Notes: generated by a model from the sequence alone, not told the origin. Shown: positions 9,366 through 17,787, counted from the stretch's first letter. The stretch: 64,000 nucleotides of DNA from Vreelandella boliviensis LC1 (GCF_000236035.1 NZ_JH393257.1:1763681-1827680), one strand, 5' to 3'. Numbers and translations are program-made.

Positions 9366-10106
9366 CTAGCGGGTGAGCAGGAAGATTCCTTGCAGAAAGT
9401 AGAAAATGCCAATGCCTGTGACGATCCAGCGCGTCCAGGCGCGGAAGTTAGCATCGGTGAGGCGCTGCAAAATGCGGTTGCCGGTGTGGGTGCCAAAGAT
9501 CGCAAACGGCGCCGCTAGCAGCACAATGCCCCATTCGCCGGCGCTTAGCGCCATGGCTGCGCCGAGATAGAAGATGATTTTAATGCTGTGTGCCACTACC
9601 TGAATCATTGCCTTGGTCGCCACGACTTGGCGGCGATCCATGCGTGAGCGCACAAAGAAGATATCGATTAGCGGCCCGGAAACCCCTGCGGCAATCGTTA
9701 AACCTCCAGAGGCGATGCCACAGCACAGCGCGTGGCTGGCGCGGTTGGCATCCAGGTGAAACCAGCGCTTGGGCATCCATACCAGAATGGGCATTAGGCC
9801 AATTAAAATCGATACGCTGGCGGCATTGGGGCTGTAGTTGAACAGCAGAAGCAGGCCAGCGGCACTGAGCACGCCAAGCGTCATAAAAGCGACGATGGGC
9901 CAGACAATATAGCGCCGCGAGAGCCATGCTCGAGATCCATTCGCGGTGAGTTGTATAACGCCATGCACCGCCATCGCCGTGCCCGCCGGAAAGATCAACA
10001 GCAGAAACCACAGCAGTACCAAGCCGCCCGCCATACCAAATACGCCAGACAGCATGGAGGTAAAAAACACCACGCTAACCAGAGCTGCTCCCATCCATAG
10101 TGACAT
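9366..10106 (-). CDS. TauE/SafE family permease (sulfite exporter TauE type)
   Basis: A 246-residue inner-membrane protein with about eight hydrophobic segments and the two-repeat layout of the TauE/SafE (DUF81) family. The conserved GVFGMAGGL stretch is at about residues 21-29 and a related GGLTIAAGVSGP in the second half. Members export or import sulfur compounds or organic anions; nothing here fixes the substrate. It starts 11 bp after the lipoprotein gene on the same strand with AAGG upstream, so the two are probably co-transcribed. Confidence 0.75.
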   Translation of the reverse strand: MSLWMGAALVSVVFFTSMLSGVFGMAGGLVLLWFLLLIFPAGTAMAVHGVIQLTANGSRAWLSRRYIVWPIVAFMTLGVLSAAGLLLLFNYSPNAASVSILIGLMPILVWMPKRWFHLDANRASHALCCGIASGGLTIAAGVSGPLIDIFFVRSRMDRRQVVATKAMIQVVAHSIKIIFYLGAAMALSAGEWGIVLLAAPFAIFGTHTGNRILQRLTDANFRAWTRWIVTGIGIFYFLQGIFLLTR

Positions 10107-10117
10107 CGTCAGCGCCC

Positions 10118-10846
10118 TTAGCTACGACAGAATGGCCAGACCTGATAAAACTTGCGGCACTGAAACTCCGCTTCGCAAGCGTTGAGCTGGGCTTGGTAAC
10201 GGTTAGCCCGGGCCGATACTTGTCTCCCCGCTCTCAATACCTGAGGTTTGCCGCGGTAAGTGCCCCGTTGGTAGCCGCCCGCGCCTTCATGATAAGCGTA
10301 ATAGAGGTGCTCAGGATTGCTTAGCGATATGCCCGCCTGCTGCTGGGAGCGGCGGGTGGACCAGCCAATAAAATCGGTGGCGTGTTTCATATGGGTACGT
10401 CGGGAAAACAGGCTGCCCGCCTGGTCTTGGTACTCGCCCCAAACTGGATCTTGGGCCTGGGCGTAACCCTTAGCGGAGGAGGGGCGGGGGCCAGGGATAA
10501 AGCCTAAGTAACGCTTGCGATCAGGGCGGACATGGCTACGAAAGGAAGACTCCTGCTGAATAAACGACATCTGGGTGGCAATCGGTGTGCCCCACTTCTC
10601 CTCTGACTCCTGGGCGTAGTCGTACCAGCTTGGCTGCTCGCGAAAAATCTCGCAAATATTGCTTTGATCTTGCGGTGGGTTGGGGGCAAAGGTGGCGCAA
10701 CCAGAGAGCAGTAGCACGAACGCCAGCGACGCCCATAGGCGCAGTTTAGTAACAGCCGCCGAGGGTTGAGACGAGCGAAAAGCAGTAAAACAATTCATAA
10801 AGCCATCCATATAACCATCCATAAAACCATCAACAGGGTGACGCAT
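10118..10846 (-). CDS. Lytic-transglycosylase-like (SLT-type) lipoprotein
   Basis: A 242-residue protein with a lipobox LLLSGC (acylated Cys50), so it should be an envelope lipoprotein. After it come motifs that echo the SLT lysozyme-like fold: a QQESSF segment with the presumed catalytic Glu, SAKGYAQAQ, and YYAYHEGAGGY near the C-terminus. The N-terminus before the signal helix is unusually long and made of a GFMDGYMDGFM repeat. The start at 10846 has AAGGA 6 bp upstream, so this extension appears translated, but a start at the Met before NCF (10795) would give a normal signal peptide. The upstream DNA is an array of DnaA-box-like repeats. Peptidoglycan cleavage is inferred, not certain. Confidence 0.65.
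   Translation of the reverse strand: MRHPVDGFMDGYMDGFMNCFTAFRSSQPSAAVTKLRLWASLAFVLLLSGCATFAPNPPQDQSNICEIFREQPSWYDYAQESEEKWGTPIATQMSFIQQESSFRSHVRPDRKRYLGFIPGPRPSSAKGYAQAQDPVWGEYQDQAGSLFSRRTHMKHATDFIGWSTRRSQQQAGISLSNPEHLYYAYHEGAGGYQRGTYRGKPQVLRAGRQVSARANRYQAQLNACEAEFQCRKFYQVWPFCRS
10797..10832 (-). repeat. 12-bp tandem repeat inside the lipoprotein gene start
   Basis: Three adjacent 12-bp units (10797-10808, 10809-10820, 10821-10832) with the core CCATC encode repeated (F/Y)MDG tetrapeptides before the signal sequence. The units differ at 1-3 positions. Confidence 0.75.
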
Positions 10847-10856
10847 ATAAAGTCCT

Positions 10857-10929
10857 TGTGGATAAGTCCTTGTGGATAAGTCCTTGTGTATAAACGCTTG
10901 TGAATAAGCTATTGAAAGCTTGTGGGTAA
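10857..10929 (-). repeat. Array of five DnaA-box-like 9-mers at 14-bp period
   Basis: On the minus strand the region reads TTATCCACA (10857-10865), TTATCCACA (10871-10879), TTATACACA (10885-10893), TTATTCACA (10899-10907) and TTACCCACA (10921-10929). The first four match TTATNCACA exactly, point the same way and are spaced exactly 14 bp; the fifth is 22 bp further and has one mismatch. The surrounding 14-bp unit is itself a tandem repeat. It lies directly upstream of the lipoprotein gene; no dnaA or other origin gene is in the window. Confidence 0.7.
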
Positions 10930-10983
10930 GGTGTTGAGAAGAACTCCCTTATCAAGAAATTGGTTGTGATTCACAAATACCAC

Positions 10984-12402
10984 CTAGCGTAACAGTGCCT
11001 CTAAGCAGCGCCGCAGCCGCTGGGCTTCGCGCACTAACGTTTCACCCGAGAGCATGCCGACCCCCATCACAAGCCCCGAACGCGAGTCGCCCTTTGCGCA
11101 TACCGGGCTTAATGCGCGAACAATTAAGTGTTCTTTTAATAGCGTTTGAGCAATCTGCACGTCATTGATGTGAGCTTCAAATTCGACACATAGGCTGATG
11201 GCGCTGCTTGGCGGCGAAACGCTGCGGACCTTCGGCAGCGAGCGTAGCTGATCGTGAAGCACCTGCTGGCGCCCTAAGTAGTCGCGCTGAATGCGTCGAC
11301 ACCAGGCATCTAAATCGCCATCAAAAATAAACTGTGCCAGCACGGCCTGATCAAGCATGCGCCCTTCGCGGAATAGTTCGCTACGTAGGCGGTTCATTGG
11401 CCCCGCTAAATGATGCGGAACGACTAAATAGCCTAAGCGCAGTCCTGGAAACATCATCTTGGAAAACGAGCCCACCAGCAAGTGGCGCTCCGAGTGTGGG
11501 TCGAAGAGCAGATTGGGATGGTCGTCGCGGTTAAATTCGTAATCATCTTCGACAATATAAGCAGGCGCTAAGGCATCGCATAAGCGCTGTTTATCCACCG
11601 CACTGGTAGGCACGCTGAGCGGGTAGTGGTGCGAGCCGGTCAGGTAGGCCAACTTTACAGGGCCAGGAGTGGGCGGAAGAATGTGCCCTTGACCTGGCAA
11701 CCACGCTACCGGTTCGATTTCCAAACCTGCGGCGGTAAATACATTGCGCGCTCCCCAGTAGCACGGCGATTCCATGGCAACGGTGTCGCCCACATCGGCC
11801 AACGCCACAGCGCATAGCTCAATGCCGTTATGGGTACCGTCAGTGATGATGATCTGCTCCGTGTCGCAACTAATATTGCGCCAGCGCGACAAAAAATCAC
11901 GTATCGCGCGCTTTAATGGCCCATAGCCACCAGTTGAGTAGGAGAGCAGCAGGGCGTTTTGCGGCACCGTCACGCTGGCGTAGAGCTGCCGCCATTTACG
12001 CATCGGGAACTGGGCGATATCAGGAATACCAGGCACGAAGGCACCGCTTTGTATTGCGCTAGCGCCAGGGCCATCCAGTACCCGCTGGGCGCGTGAAGAG
12101 AGCTGTGCATTGCCACGCTGGGTAAGGCTTGGCGTAACGGGCCGGCAAGTCCAGGTGCCTTGGCCATGGGCGGTTTTAAGCAGTGCCTCTTCGAGTAGCG
12201 TATGAATCGCCAGTGCCAGAGTTTGGCGGGCAACGCCGAGGGCATCCGCCAGCTGGCGATGCGAGGGCAGCCGCAGTCCAGAAGGCCACTGCTGGGTAAT
12301 GGCCTGACGCATTGCTTGTTCAATACGCACCTGCTTACTCAACCGCTCCGGCTGGAGTGCATAAAGTTGTACAAGTTGGTGCACGACCTCTTTGCGATCC
12401 AT
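10984..12402 (-). CDS. gabR: GabR-like MocR regulator (GntR HTH plus class I aminotransferase domain)
   Basis: A 472-residue MocR-family protein. A GntR winged helix (about residues 10-80, LPSHRQLADALGVARQT) joins a PLP fold-type I domain with the lysine in GSFSKMMFPG and an ASN/Asp set in TDGTHNGIELC. Start with AAGGAGG 7-8 bp upstream. It is divergent from an APC permease, gabD and gabT, the usual setting of GabR, which activates those genes when PLP and GABA are bound. Other MocR proteins look alike (PdxR, TauR), so the GABA assignment rests on the neighbours. Confidence 0.78.
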   Translation of the reverse strand: MDRKEVVHQLVQLYALQPERLSKQVRIEQAMRQAITQQWPSGLRLPSHRQLADALGVARQTLALAIHTLLEEALLKTAHGQGTWTCRPVTPSLTQRGNAQLSSRAQRVLDGPGASAIQSGAFVPGIPDIAQFPMRKWRQLYASVTVPQNALLLSYSTGGYGPLKRAIRDFLSRWRNISCDTEQIIITDGTHNGIELCAVALADVGDTVAMESPCYWGARNVFTAAGLEIEPVAWLPGQGHILPPTPGPVKLAYLTGSHHYPLSVPTSAVDKQRLCDALAPAYIVEDDYEFNRDDHPNLLFDPHSERHLLVGSFSKMMFPGLRLGYLVVPHHLAGPMNRLRSELFREGRMLDQAVLAQFIFDGDLDAWCRRIQRDYLGRQQVLHDQLRSLPKVRSVSPPSSAISLCVEFEAHINDVQIAQTLLKEHLIVRALSPVCAKGDSRSGLVMGVGMLSGETLVREAQRLRRCLEALLR

Positions 12403-12470
12403 CTAGATGCCTCCTTACCCTCGCTTAACCCACTAACGGCGGACCCTTAGACGAAAGCAGTATGAAAATA

Positions 12471-12525
12471 TTGCACCCTTTCGGTGCGTTTAAAAAGTGG
12501 TCTAGTTGAACGCAAAAGTGGTGCA
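12471..12525. promoter_or_regulatory. Candidate GabR operator repeats
   Basis: Within the 279-bp gap between gabR and the permease gene, AAAAGTGGT occurs twice in direct orientation (12493-12501 and 12514-12522), starting 21 bp apart, i.e. about two helical turns. GGTGC half-sites also occur at 12483 and 12520, with the inverted TTGCACC at 12471. Widely spaced direct repeats suit dimeric MocR regulators. No clear -10/-35 pair was fixed. Confidence 0.4.
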
Positions 12526-12681
12526 TTCGCGTTTTCTCTCCTGCCTGCTAGCGTGTTGCTATCCTGTTTATCAAGCCCGTTTAAAACGCGTCTGCTTAAA
12601 GCGAGGCTGGTAAAACAGGATCAGAATACTGCGCCCCTGAGCGCCGATGACAACATCCAATAACTCGCAGGACAATTTCAA

Positions 12682-14097
12682 ATGACAACACCCTCATCAG
12701 AACAGGAAGGGCTCGTTCGGGTACTCGCCCGTGGCGATGTATTAGCGCTGGCGTTCGGCGCGATGATCGGCTGGGGCTGGATTGTCCTCACCGGTACCGC
12801 GATTCAATCTGCCGGCAGTTTAGGCGCCATTATAGCGTTTATCGTCGGCGGCTTAGCGATTGTCTTGGTCGGACTCACTTATGCAGAGCTGGCCGCTGCG
12901 ATGCCCAAAGTAGGCGGCGAGCACGTTTACAGCTATCGTGCGTTGGGCCATTGGCCTTCTTTTTTCTGCACCTGGGCGATTATTTTGGGCTATTTAAGCG
13001 TGGTGGCATTTGAAGCCGTCGCCCTGCCCACGGTTATCGAGCACCTGGCGCCGAACTACGCCGTTGGTAACCTTTGGACCATTGCCGGGTGGGAAGTTAA
13101 AGCCACCTGGGTAGCGGTAGGCGTAGGCGGCTCGCTGGCCATGATGATCATCAACTATTTCGGCGTGACCACTGCTGCGCTGCTGCAAAAGGTTGTCACC
13201 GGGTTGATTCTGCTGGTGGGGGTGATGTTTGTCACCGGTGCGCTGTTTGAAGGTGAAACCATCAATATGATGCCGCTGTTCACCCAGGCCGATACCGGCG
13301 TATTCGCAGGCATTGTGGCCGTGCTGGTCATGGTGCCGTTCCTGTTTGTGGGTTTTGACGTCATCCCTCAAGCCGCTGAAGAGATCAACCTGCCTTATAA
13401 AGCCATCGGCAAAGTGCTGATGATGTCCGTCATTCTGGCGGTAGTGTGGTACGCGTTGATTATTCTGGCCACCAGCCTTGCGCTGAATAGCGATGAGTTG
13501 TCGGCAAGTTCGCTTAGCGTGCCGGATGCCATGGGCAGCCTGTTTAACGCCGCTTGGGCCAGCAACTTAATGGTCATGGCGGGCATTGCGGGCATCATTA
13601 CTAGCTGGAATGCCTTCTATATTGGCGGCTCCCGGGCGATTTACGCGCTCGCTAAAGCAGGCATGCTGCCAGCACCCTTTGCCAAACTGCACCCACGCTA
13701 CAGAACTCCGACCAATGCCATCTTTATGATGGGCTTTCTCTCCTGCCTGGCGCCCTTCTTTGGCCGCCCAGCGCTGGTGTGGATCGTTAACGCCGGTGGC
13801 CTAGGCATCGTCTTGGCCTATCTGTTCGTGGCGATCTCCTTTGTGGTGCTGCGGGTGCGCGAGCCCGACATGCCGCGTCCGTTCAAGGTGAGCAACGGCA
13901 AGTTGTGCGGCACTCTGGCGATCATTCTCTCTTTCGGGATGGCGTGCCTCTACTTACCCGGTAGCCCGGCGGCGTTGAGCGGTGCTGAATGGACCATCTT
14001 TGCCGGTTGGGCCGTATTAGGCCTCGCGTTATATGTTCATGCACTGCGTACTTATGGCCGTGATTACAGCGACCGTCATATGAAAGTTGACCTCTAA
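12682..14097 (+). CDS. APC-superfamily amino acid permease, probably for GABA
   Basis: A 471-residue inner-membrane carrier with 12 predicted helices. The first helix carries the substrate-binding FGAMIGWGW turn; EINLPYKAIGK is the conserved cytoplasmic loop after helix 6. It precedes gabD by 29 bp and is divergent from the GabR-like regulator, so uptake of GABA or a related omega-amino acid is likely. It belongs to a different APC branch from E. coli GabP, so the substrate stays inferred. Confidence 0.75.
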   Translation: MTTPSSEQEGLVRVLARGDVLALAFGAMIGWGWIVLTGTAIQSAGSLGAIIAFIVGGLAIVLVGLTYAELAAAMPKVGGEHVYSYRALGHWPSFFCTWAIILGYLSVVAFEAVALPTVIEHLAPNYAVGNLWTIAGWEVKATWVAVGVGGSLAMMIINYFGVTTAALLQKVVTGLILLVGVMFVTGALFEGETINMMPLFTQADTGVFAGIVAVLVMVPFLFVGFDVIPQAAEEINLPYKAIGKVLMMSVILAVVWYALIILATSLALNSDELSASSLSVPDAMGSLFNAAWASNLMVMAGIAGIITSWNAFYIGGSRAIYALAKAGMLPAPFAKLHPRYRTPTNAIFMMGFLSCLAPFFGRPALVWIVNAGGLGIVLAYLFVAISFVVLRVREPDMPRPFKVSNGKLCGTLAIILSFGMACLYLPGSPAALSGAEWTIFAGWAVLGLALYVHALRTYGRDYSDRHMKVDL

Positions 14098-14126
14098 GCT
14101 GTCCACCGAGATTTAAGGAGTCTTCT

Positions 14127-15578
14127 ATGAGCTTTATCGAACAGTGGTTGCACGACGGCGTTCCCGCCCTGATTGGCGATGAATGGCGCACAGGAAAGCA
14201 GAGCTTTGCGGTCGATAACCCCGCCTCCGGCGACGTTATTGCCCGTGTGGCCGATCTAGGCGCCGACGATGCCCGTGACGCGGTGGCTGCCGCCTATAAC
14301 GCCGGAGCCGCTTGGCGCGCCACGCCGGTAAAAAAGCGTTCGGCCCTGCTGCGCCGCTGGTTTGAACTGGTCATTGAGCACGCCGATGATCTGGCCCGCC
14401 TGATGACGTTGGAGCAAGGCAAACCGTTGGCAGAAGCCAAAGGCGAAGTGATCTACGGCGCCTCGTTTATCGAGTTCTTCGCCGAAGAAGCCAAACGCAT
14501 GGCCGGTGAAACCCTACCTAGCCACGGTGCCGACAAGCGCCTGCTGGTACTGCGCGAGCCGGTCGGCGTTGTGGCGGCGATTACCCCCTGGAACTTCCCG
14601 CTGGCGATGATTACCCGCAAGTGTGCCCCGGCCCTGGCCGCGGGCTGCACCGTGGTGATCAAACCTGCCGAAGCGACGCCGTTAACGGCCCTGGCCGCTG
14701 CCTATCTGGCGCTTGAGGCTGGACTGCCCGCCGGTACGATTAACGTGATTACCGCCTCAAAACCGGCGGCGGTGGGTGAAGTGCTCACCACCGATTCACG
14801 GGTGCGCAAAGTCTCGTTCACCGGCTCAACCCCAGTGGGCAAACACTTGCTCGCCCAGTGCGCCAGCACGGTGAAGAAAACCGCCATGGAACTGGGCGGT
14901 AACGCACCGTTTATCGTCTTTGACGACGCCGATGTAGATGCCGCCGTCGACGGTGCCATTGCCTCCAAATTCCGCAACGCCGGGCAGACCTGCGTATGTA
15001 CCAACCGTTTTCTGGTGCAGGACGGTATTTACGACACCTTCGTCGCCAAGCTGACCGAGCGTGTGAATGCGTTAAAAGTCGGTGATGGCCTGACGGACGG
15101 CAGCATCATCGGCCCGCTGATCAATCAGGCGGCAGTAGATAAAGTGCAACGCCACGTAGACGACGCGATGAACCAAGGCGCGCGGCTGCTCTGCGGCGGC
15201 AAGCCACACGCCGCAGGCGAGCGCTTCTTTACCCCCACGGTACTGGCCGATGTGACCACCAGTATGGCGGTTGCCGACGAAGAGACATTTGGCCCGGTAG
15301 CGCCGGTGTTCCGCTTCCATCGCGATGAAGAGGCCATCCAGATGGCCAACGATACGCCGTTTGGTCTGGCGGCTTACTTCTACGCCACGGATTATCGTCG
15401 CATTTGGCACACCATGGAGCAGTTGGAGTACGGCATGGTCGGCGTTAACGAAGGGCTGATCTCCACCGAACTGGCGCCGTTTGGCGGCGTAAAAGAGTCC
15501 GGGCTGGGCCGTGAAGGCTCCCACCACGGTCTCGATGAGTTTACCGAACTGAAATACGTCTGCGTTGGCGGCTTATAA
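14127..15578 (+). CDS. gabD: Succinate-semialdehyde dehydrogenase
   Basis: A 483-residue aldehyde dehydrogenase very close to E. coli GabD (482). Shared blocks include MELGGNAPFIVFDDAD with the general base Glu, and FRNAGQTCVCTNR with the catalytic cysteine and its redox-sensitive neighbour. The C-terminal segment EYGMVGVNEGLIS followed by APFGGVKESGLGREGS also matches. It oxidises succinate semialdehyde made by GabT to succinate, with NADP+ preferred in the GabD class. AAGGAG lies 7 bp before the start. Co-directional with the permease and gabT (8 bp gap). Confidence 0.92.
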   Translation: MSFIEQWLHDGVPALIGDEWRTGKQSFAVDNPASGDVIARVADLGADDARDAVAAAYNAGAAWRATPVKKRSALLRRWFELVIEHADDLARLMTLEQGKPLAEAKGEVIYGASFIEFFAEEAKRMAGETLPSHGADKRLLVLREPVGVVAAITPWNFPLAMITRKCAPALAAGCTVVIKPAEATPLTALAAAYLALEAGLPAGTINVITASKPAAVGEVLTTDSRVRKVSFTGSTPVGKHLLAQCASTVKKTAMELGGNAPFIVFDDADVDAAVDGAIASKFRNAGQTCVCTNRFLVQDGIYDTFVAKLTERVNALKVGDGLTDGSIIGPLINQAAVDKVQRHVDDAMNQGARLLCGGKPHAAGERFFTPTVLADVTTSMAVADEETFGPVAPVFRFHRDEEAIQMANDTPFGLAAYFYATDYRRIWHTMEQLEYGMVGVNEGLISTELAPFGGVKESGLGREGSHHGLDEFTELKYVCVGGL

Positions 15579-15586
15579 AGAGAACG

Positions 15587-16861
15587 ATGATGACTAACCA
15601 AGAACTGAACGAACTGAAAAACCGCTTTGTGGCCAACGGGGCCGCCACGCCGACGACCCAGTTTGCCGAACGCGCCGAAAACGCCGAGCTGTGGGACGCC
15701 GACGGAAACCGCTGGATCGACTTCGCGGGCGGTATCGGCGTGCTGAACCTGGGCCACCGCCACCCGAAAATTGTCGCCGCGGTAGAAGCGCAGCTCAAGA
15801 AAGTCATGCACACCAGCGCGGCGGTAATCTCCTACGCGCCCTACGTGCAGCTATGCCAAAAGCTTTGCGAACTCACCCCGGTGCGTGGCCCCGAGCGCAA
15901 GGCGATGCTGGTGAATACCGGTGCCGAAGCGCTGGAAAACGCCGTGAAAATTGCCCGTGCAGCGACTGGCCGCACCGGCATCATAACCTTCGACGGTGCC
16001 TTCCACGGCCGCACCATGATGACCTTGGCGATGACCGGCAAGGTGTTGCCCTACAAGAACGACTTCGGCCCGATGCCGGGCGATGTGTTCCGCGCACCGT
16101 TCCCCAACCCGCTGCACGGCATCAGCGAAGAAGCCTCGCTTGAAGCCATTCGCACGCTGTTCAAAACCGATATCGCCCCGCACCGTACGGCGGCCATCGT
16201 GATTGAGCCGGTACAGGGCGAAGGCGGTTTCTACATTGCCTCACCGGACTACCTGAAAGCGCTACGCGCACTGTGTGACGAGCACGGCATTTTGCTAATC
16301 GCTGACGAAGTGCAGTCCGGCTTCGCCCGCACCGGCAAGCTGTATGCCCTCGAACACAGCGGCATTGAGGCGGATATTCTCACCACGGCCAAGAGCCTGG
16401 CCAACGGCATGCCGCTCTCGGCCGTGGTAGGTTCTGCCAAAGTGATGGACGCCTCTGGCCCCAACTCGCTAGGCGGCACCTACAGCGGCAACCCGCTCTC
16501 TTGCGCCGCAGCGCTGGCGGTGATTGAGGTAATCGAAGAGGAAAATATCCTGGCCCGCAGCGAGCAGATGGGCAAAATGCTGGCCGAGCGTTTCGCGGTT
16601 TGGGAAGAACGCTTCCCAGCGGTAGCCCATGGCCGCCAGCTAGGCGCCATGGCGGCGTTTGAACTGCTCGATAGCGACGGCAAGCCAGATACGCAGATGA
16701 CCGGTGCGCTATGCGCCAAAGCCCGCGAGAAAGGCCTGATCCTGCTCTCCTGCGGTTTCTACGGCAACAGCATCCGGATTTTGGTACCGCTAACGGTTTC
16801 TTCAGCGGTGCTGGAAGAGGGCTTGAGCATTATCGAACAGTCCCTGGAAGCGCTTAGCTAA
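15587..16861 (+). CDS. gabT: 4-aminobutyrate aminotransferase
   Basis: A 424-residue class III aminotransferase closely matching E. coli GabT (426). It has AENAELWDADGNRWIDFAGG at the start, NTGAEALENAVKIARA for the PLP phosphate, and LIADEVQSGFARTG with the pyridine-N aspartate. TTAKSLANGMP carries the Schiff-base lysine. It transfers the amino group of GABA to 2-oxoglutarate, giving succinate semialdehyde for GabD. Two adjacent ATGs (15587, 15590) can start it. Confidence 0.92.
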   Translation: MMTNQELNELKNRFVANGAATPTTQFAERAENAELWDADGNRWIDFAGGIGVLNLGHRHPKIVAAVEAQLKKVMHTSAAVISYAPYVQLCQKLCELTPVRGPERKAMLVNTGAEALENAVKIARAATGRTGIITFDGAFHGRTMMTLAMTGKVLPYKNDFGPMPGDVFRAPFPNPLHGISEEASLEAIRTLFKTDIAPHRTAAIVIEPVQGEGGFYIASPDYLKALRALCDEHGILLIADEVQSGFARTGKLYALEHSGIEADILTTAKSLANGMPLSAVVGSAKVMDASGPNSLGGTYSGNPLSCAAALAVIEVIEEENILARSEQMGKMLAERFAVWEERFPAVAHGRQLGAMAAFELLDSDGKPDTQMTGALCAKAREKGLILLSCGFYGNSIRILVPLTVSSAVLEEGLSIIEQSLEALS

Positions 16862-16883
16862 TCCCTTTCTAAGCATCATCTAA

Positions 16884-16931
16884 CCCGCCATCGTCAAACA
16901 GCGAAAGCTGTGGGCGATTGGCGGGTTTTTT
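16884..16931 (+). terminator. gabT terminator, a near copy of the photolyase gene 3' end
   Basis: CCCGCCA (16884-16890) pairs with TGGCGGG around an inner CAGCGAAAGCTG hairpin and is followed by a run of seven Ts, a good intrinsic terminator for gabT. The same 46 bp, with two mismatches, recurs at 19226-19271 inside the 3' end of the photolyase gene. On the minus strand this copy also encodes a QLSLFDDGG tail with a stop (16869-16871). Confidence 0.85.
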
Positions 16932-17207
16932 TATGGGTGTTGAAAGCCCAGACCAGAGATAATCAGCCGACCTAAGTGCCCTGTGCTAAGCTGGATTTGG
17001 AAGGGTGGATGAGAAAAATAGCAAGACAGGTCATCTCTCAGGGCGGAGGTATCGGGAAATGCAGCAGTAGCGCGAATTTTGGATATGCAGCCTAATAAAA
17101 ATTAATAAAGATAAGAGTCAAAGGCTTGGGAGAGTGTGGCGGGCTGCATTTTTTGGACAATCATGTCGGCGCGTTTATCCAATCATAGGATGGGCTGTCT
17201 AATACCT
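16932..17207. other. Non-coding left flank of the cassette segment
   Basis: No convincing gene lies in these 276 bp. ATGCAGCC (17085-17092) and GGCTGCAT (17142-17149) form an 8-bp inverted repeat followed by TTTTTT (17149-17154), a possible weak terminator with a large loop. No integrase gene and no recognisable attI or attC is seen to the left of the first cassette. Confidence 0.4.
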
Positions 17208-17226
17208 GTTAGAAACGAGTTGAGCT

Positions 17227-17622
17227 ATGAGTAAGCCCGATTATCTGTACCATGGTACTCGCAAAAAACTTGATCTGCTGAAGCCGACGCAGGGTGTTGG
17301 ATATGGCATGGCGGATAACGAGCATGGTGTTTATGCTGTTTCAGAGCGAGATCTGGCAATCCCCTTCGCCATCTCATTTCGTCCCTTAGACGACGGGGCA
17401 ATTTTCTCTGTTGAAACCTCGAAGCGCCCACCTCGTATCGTGTTAAAGAATACTGATGTCGATTGGGGTCGAGTGGGGTATGTGTACAAGGTTTGCTCTG
17501 AAACTTTTGAGCAAATTGATCCAGAGCAGTGGTTGTCCAAGGTTCCCGTTGAACCAGTGGAAACTGAAGAAATCAAGCCAGAGTCCTATCGGGACTGGAT
17601 CGTATACAAGTCGGAGGGCTAG
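17227..17622 (+). CDS. Cassette 1 protein, possible ADP-ribosyltransferase fold
   Basis: A 131-residue soluble protein I do not recognise by family name. The N-terminus has YLYHGTRKKLDLLKP with His9, then GVYAVSERDLAIPFA with Tyr36. This His-Gly-Thr, then Gly-x-Tyr-Ala-x-Ser...Ala pattern recalls the H-Y-(E/D) layout of PARP, KptA and DUF3990-type NAD+-using folds; an acidic third residue could lie at 109-115. The start follows a weak GAG and lies 11 bp from the cassette core site, as is common for cassette genes. It is the only gene in cassette 1. Function as toxin, effector or RNA-modifying enzyme is speculation. Confidence 0.55.
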   Translation: MSKPDYLYHGTRKKLDLLKPTQGVGYGMADNEHGVYAVSERDLAIPFAISFRPLDDGAIFSVETSKRPPRIVLKNTDVDWGRVGYVYKVCSETFEQIDPEQWLSKVPVEPVETEEIKPESYRDWIVYKSEG

Positions 17623-17638
17623 GGATCGCGCAAATAGT

Positions 17639-17722
17639 TTCTAACCATGCCAGTCACGGCGACGGTTACTACATTGCGGCTCCGCCTCCATTCCGTAACC
17701 GCGCGTGCTGCGGGCGTTAAAT
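17639..17722 (+). other. attC site of cassette 1
   Basis: From the outer box TTCTAAC (17639-17645) to GTTAAAT (17716-17722), about 84 bp. Inner arms CGGTTAC (17663-17669) and GTAACCG (17695-17701) pair perfectly. Outside them GTCAC..GGCG pairs with CGCGTG.CTG, leaving single unpaired bases (near 17654, 17658 and 17662) on one arm only, like the extrahelical bases of attC. The 3' end GCGGGCGTTA is typical of attC right boxes. Confidence 0.7.
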
Positions 17723-17787
17723 TTTTTGCCGCGCCCTCGTCGACTATGCTGTAATACATTGTAGTCTTCCAGTTTGAGGGTATTCCT

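Noticed and set aside
10964..10976. TTGTGA-T-TCACAA palindrome taken as a CRP site
   Set aside because: The spacing is one base rather than the six of a CRP site, and it lies just after the gabR stop, not at a promoter.
17085..17207. attC or attI site to the left of cassette 1
   Set aside because: The inverted repeat at 17085-17149 lacks core boxes, and the bases before GTTAGAAAC do not pair like an attC right arm; attI cannot be recognised without its integrase.
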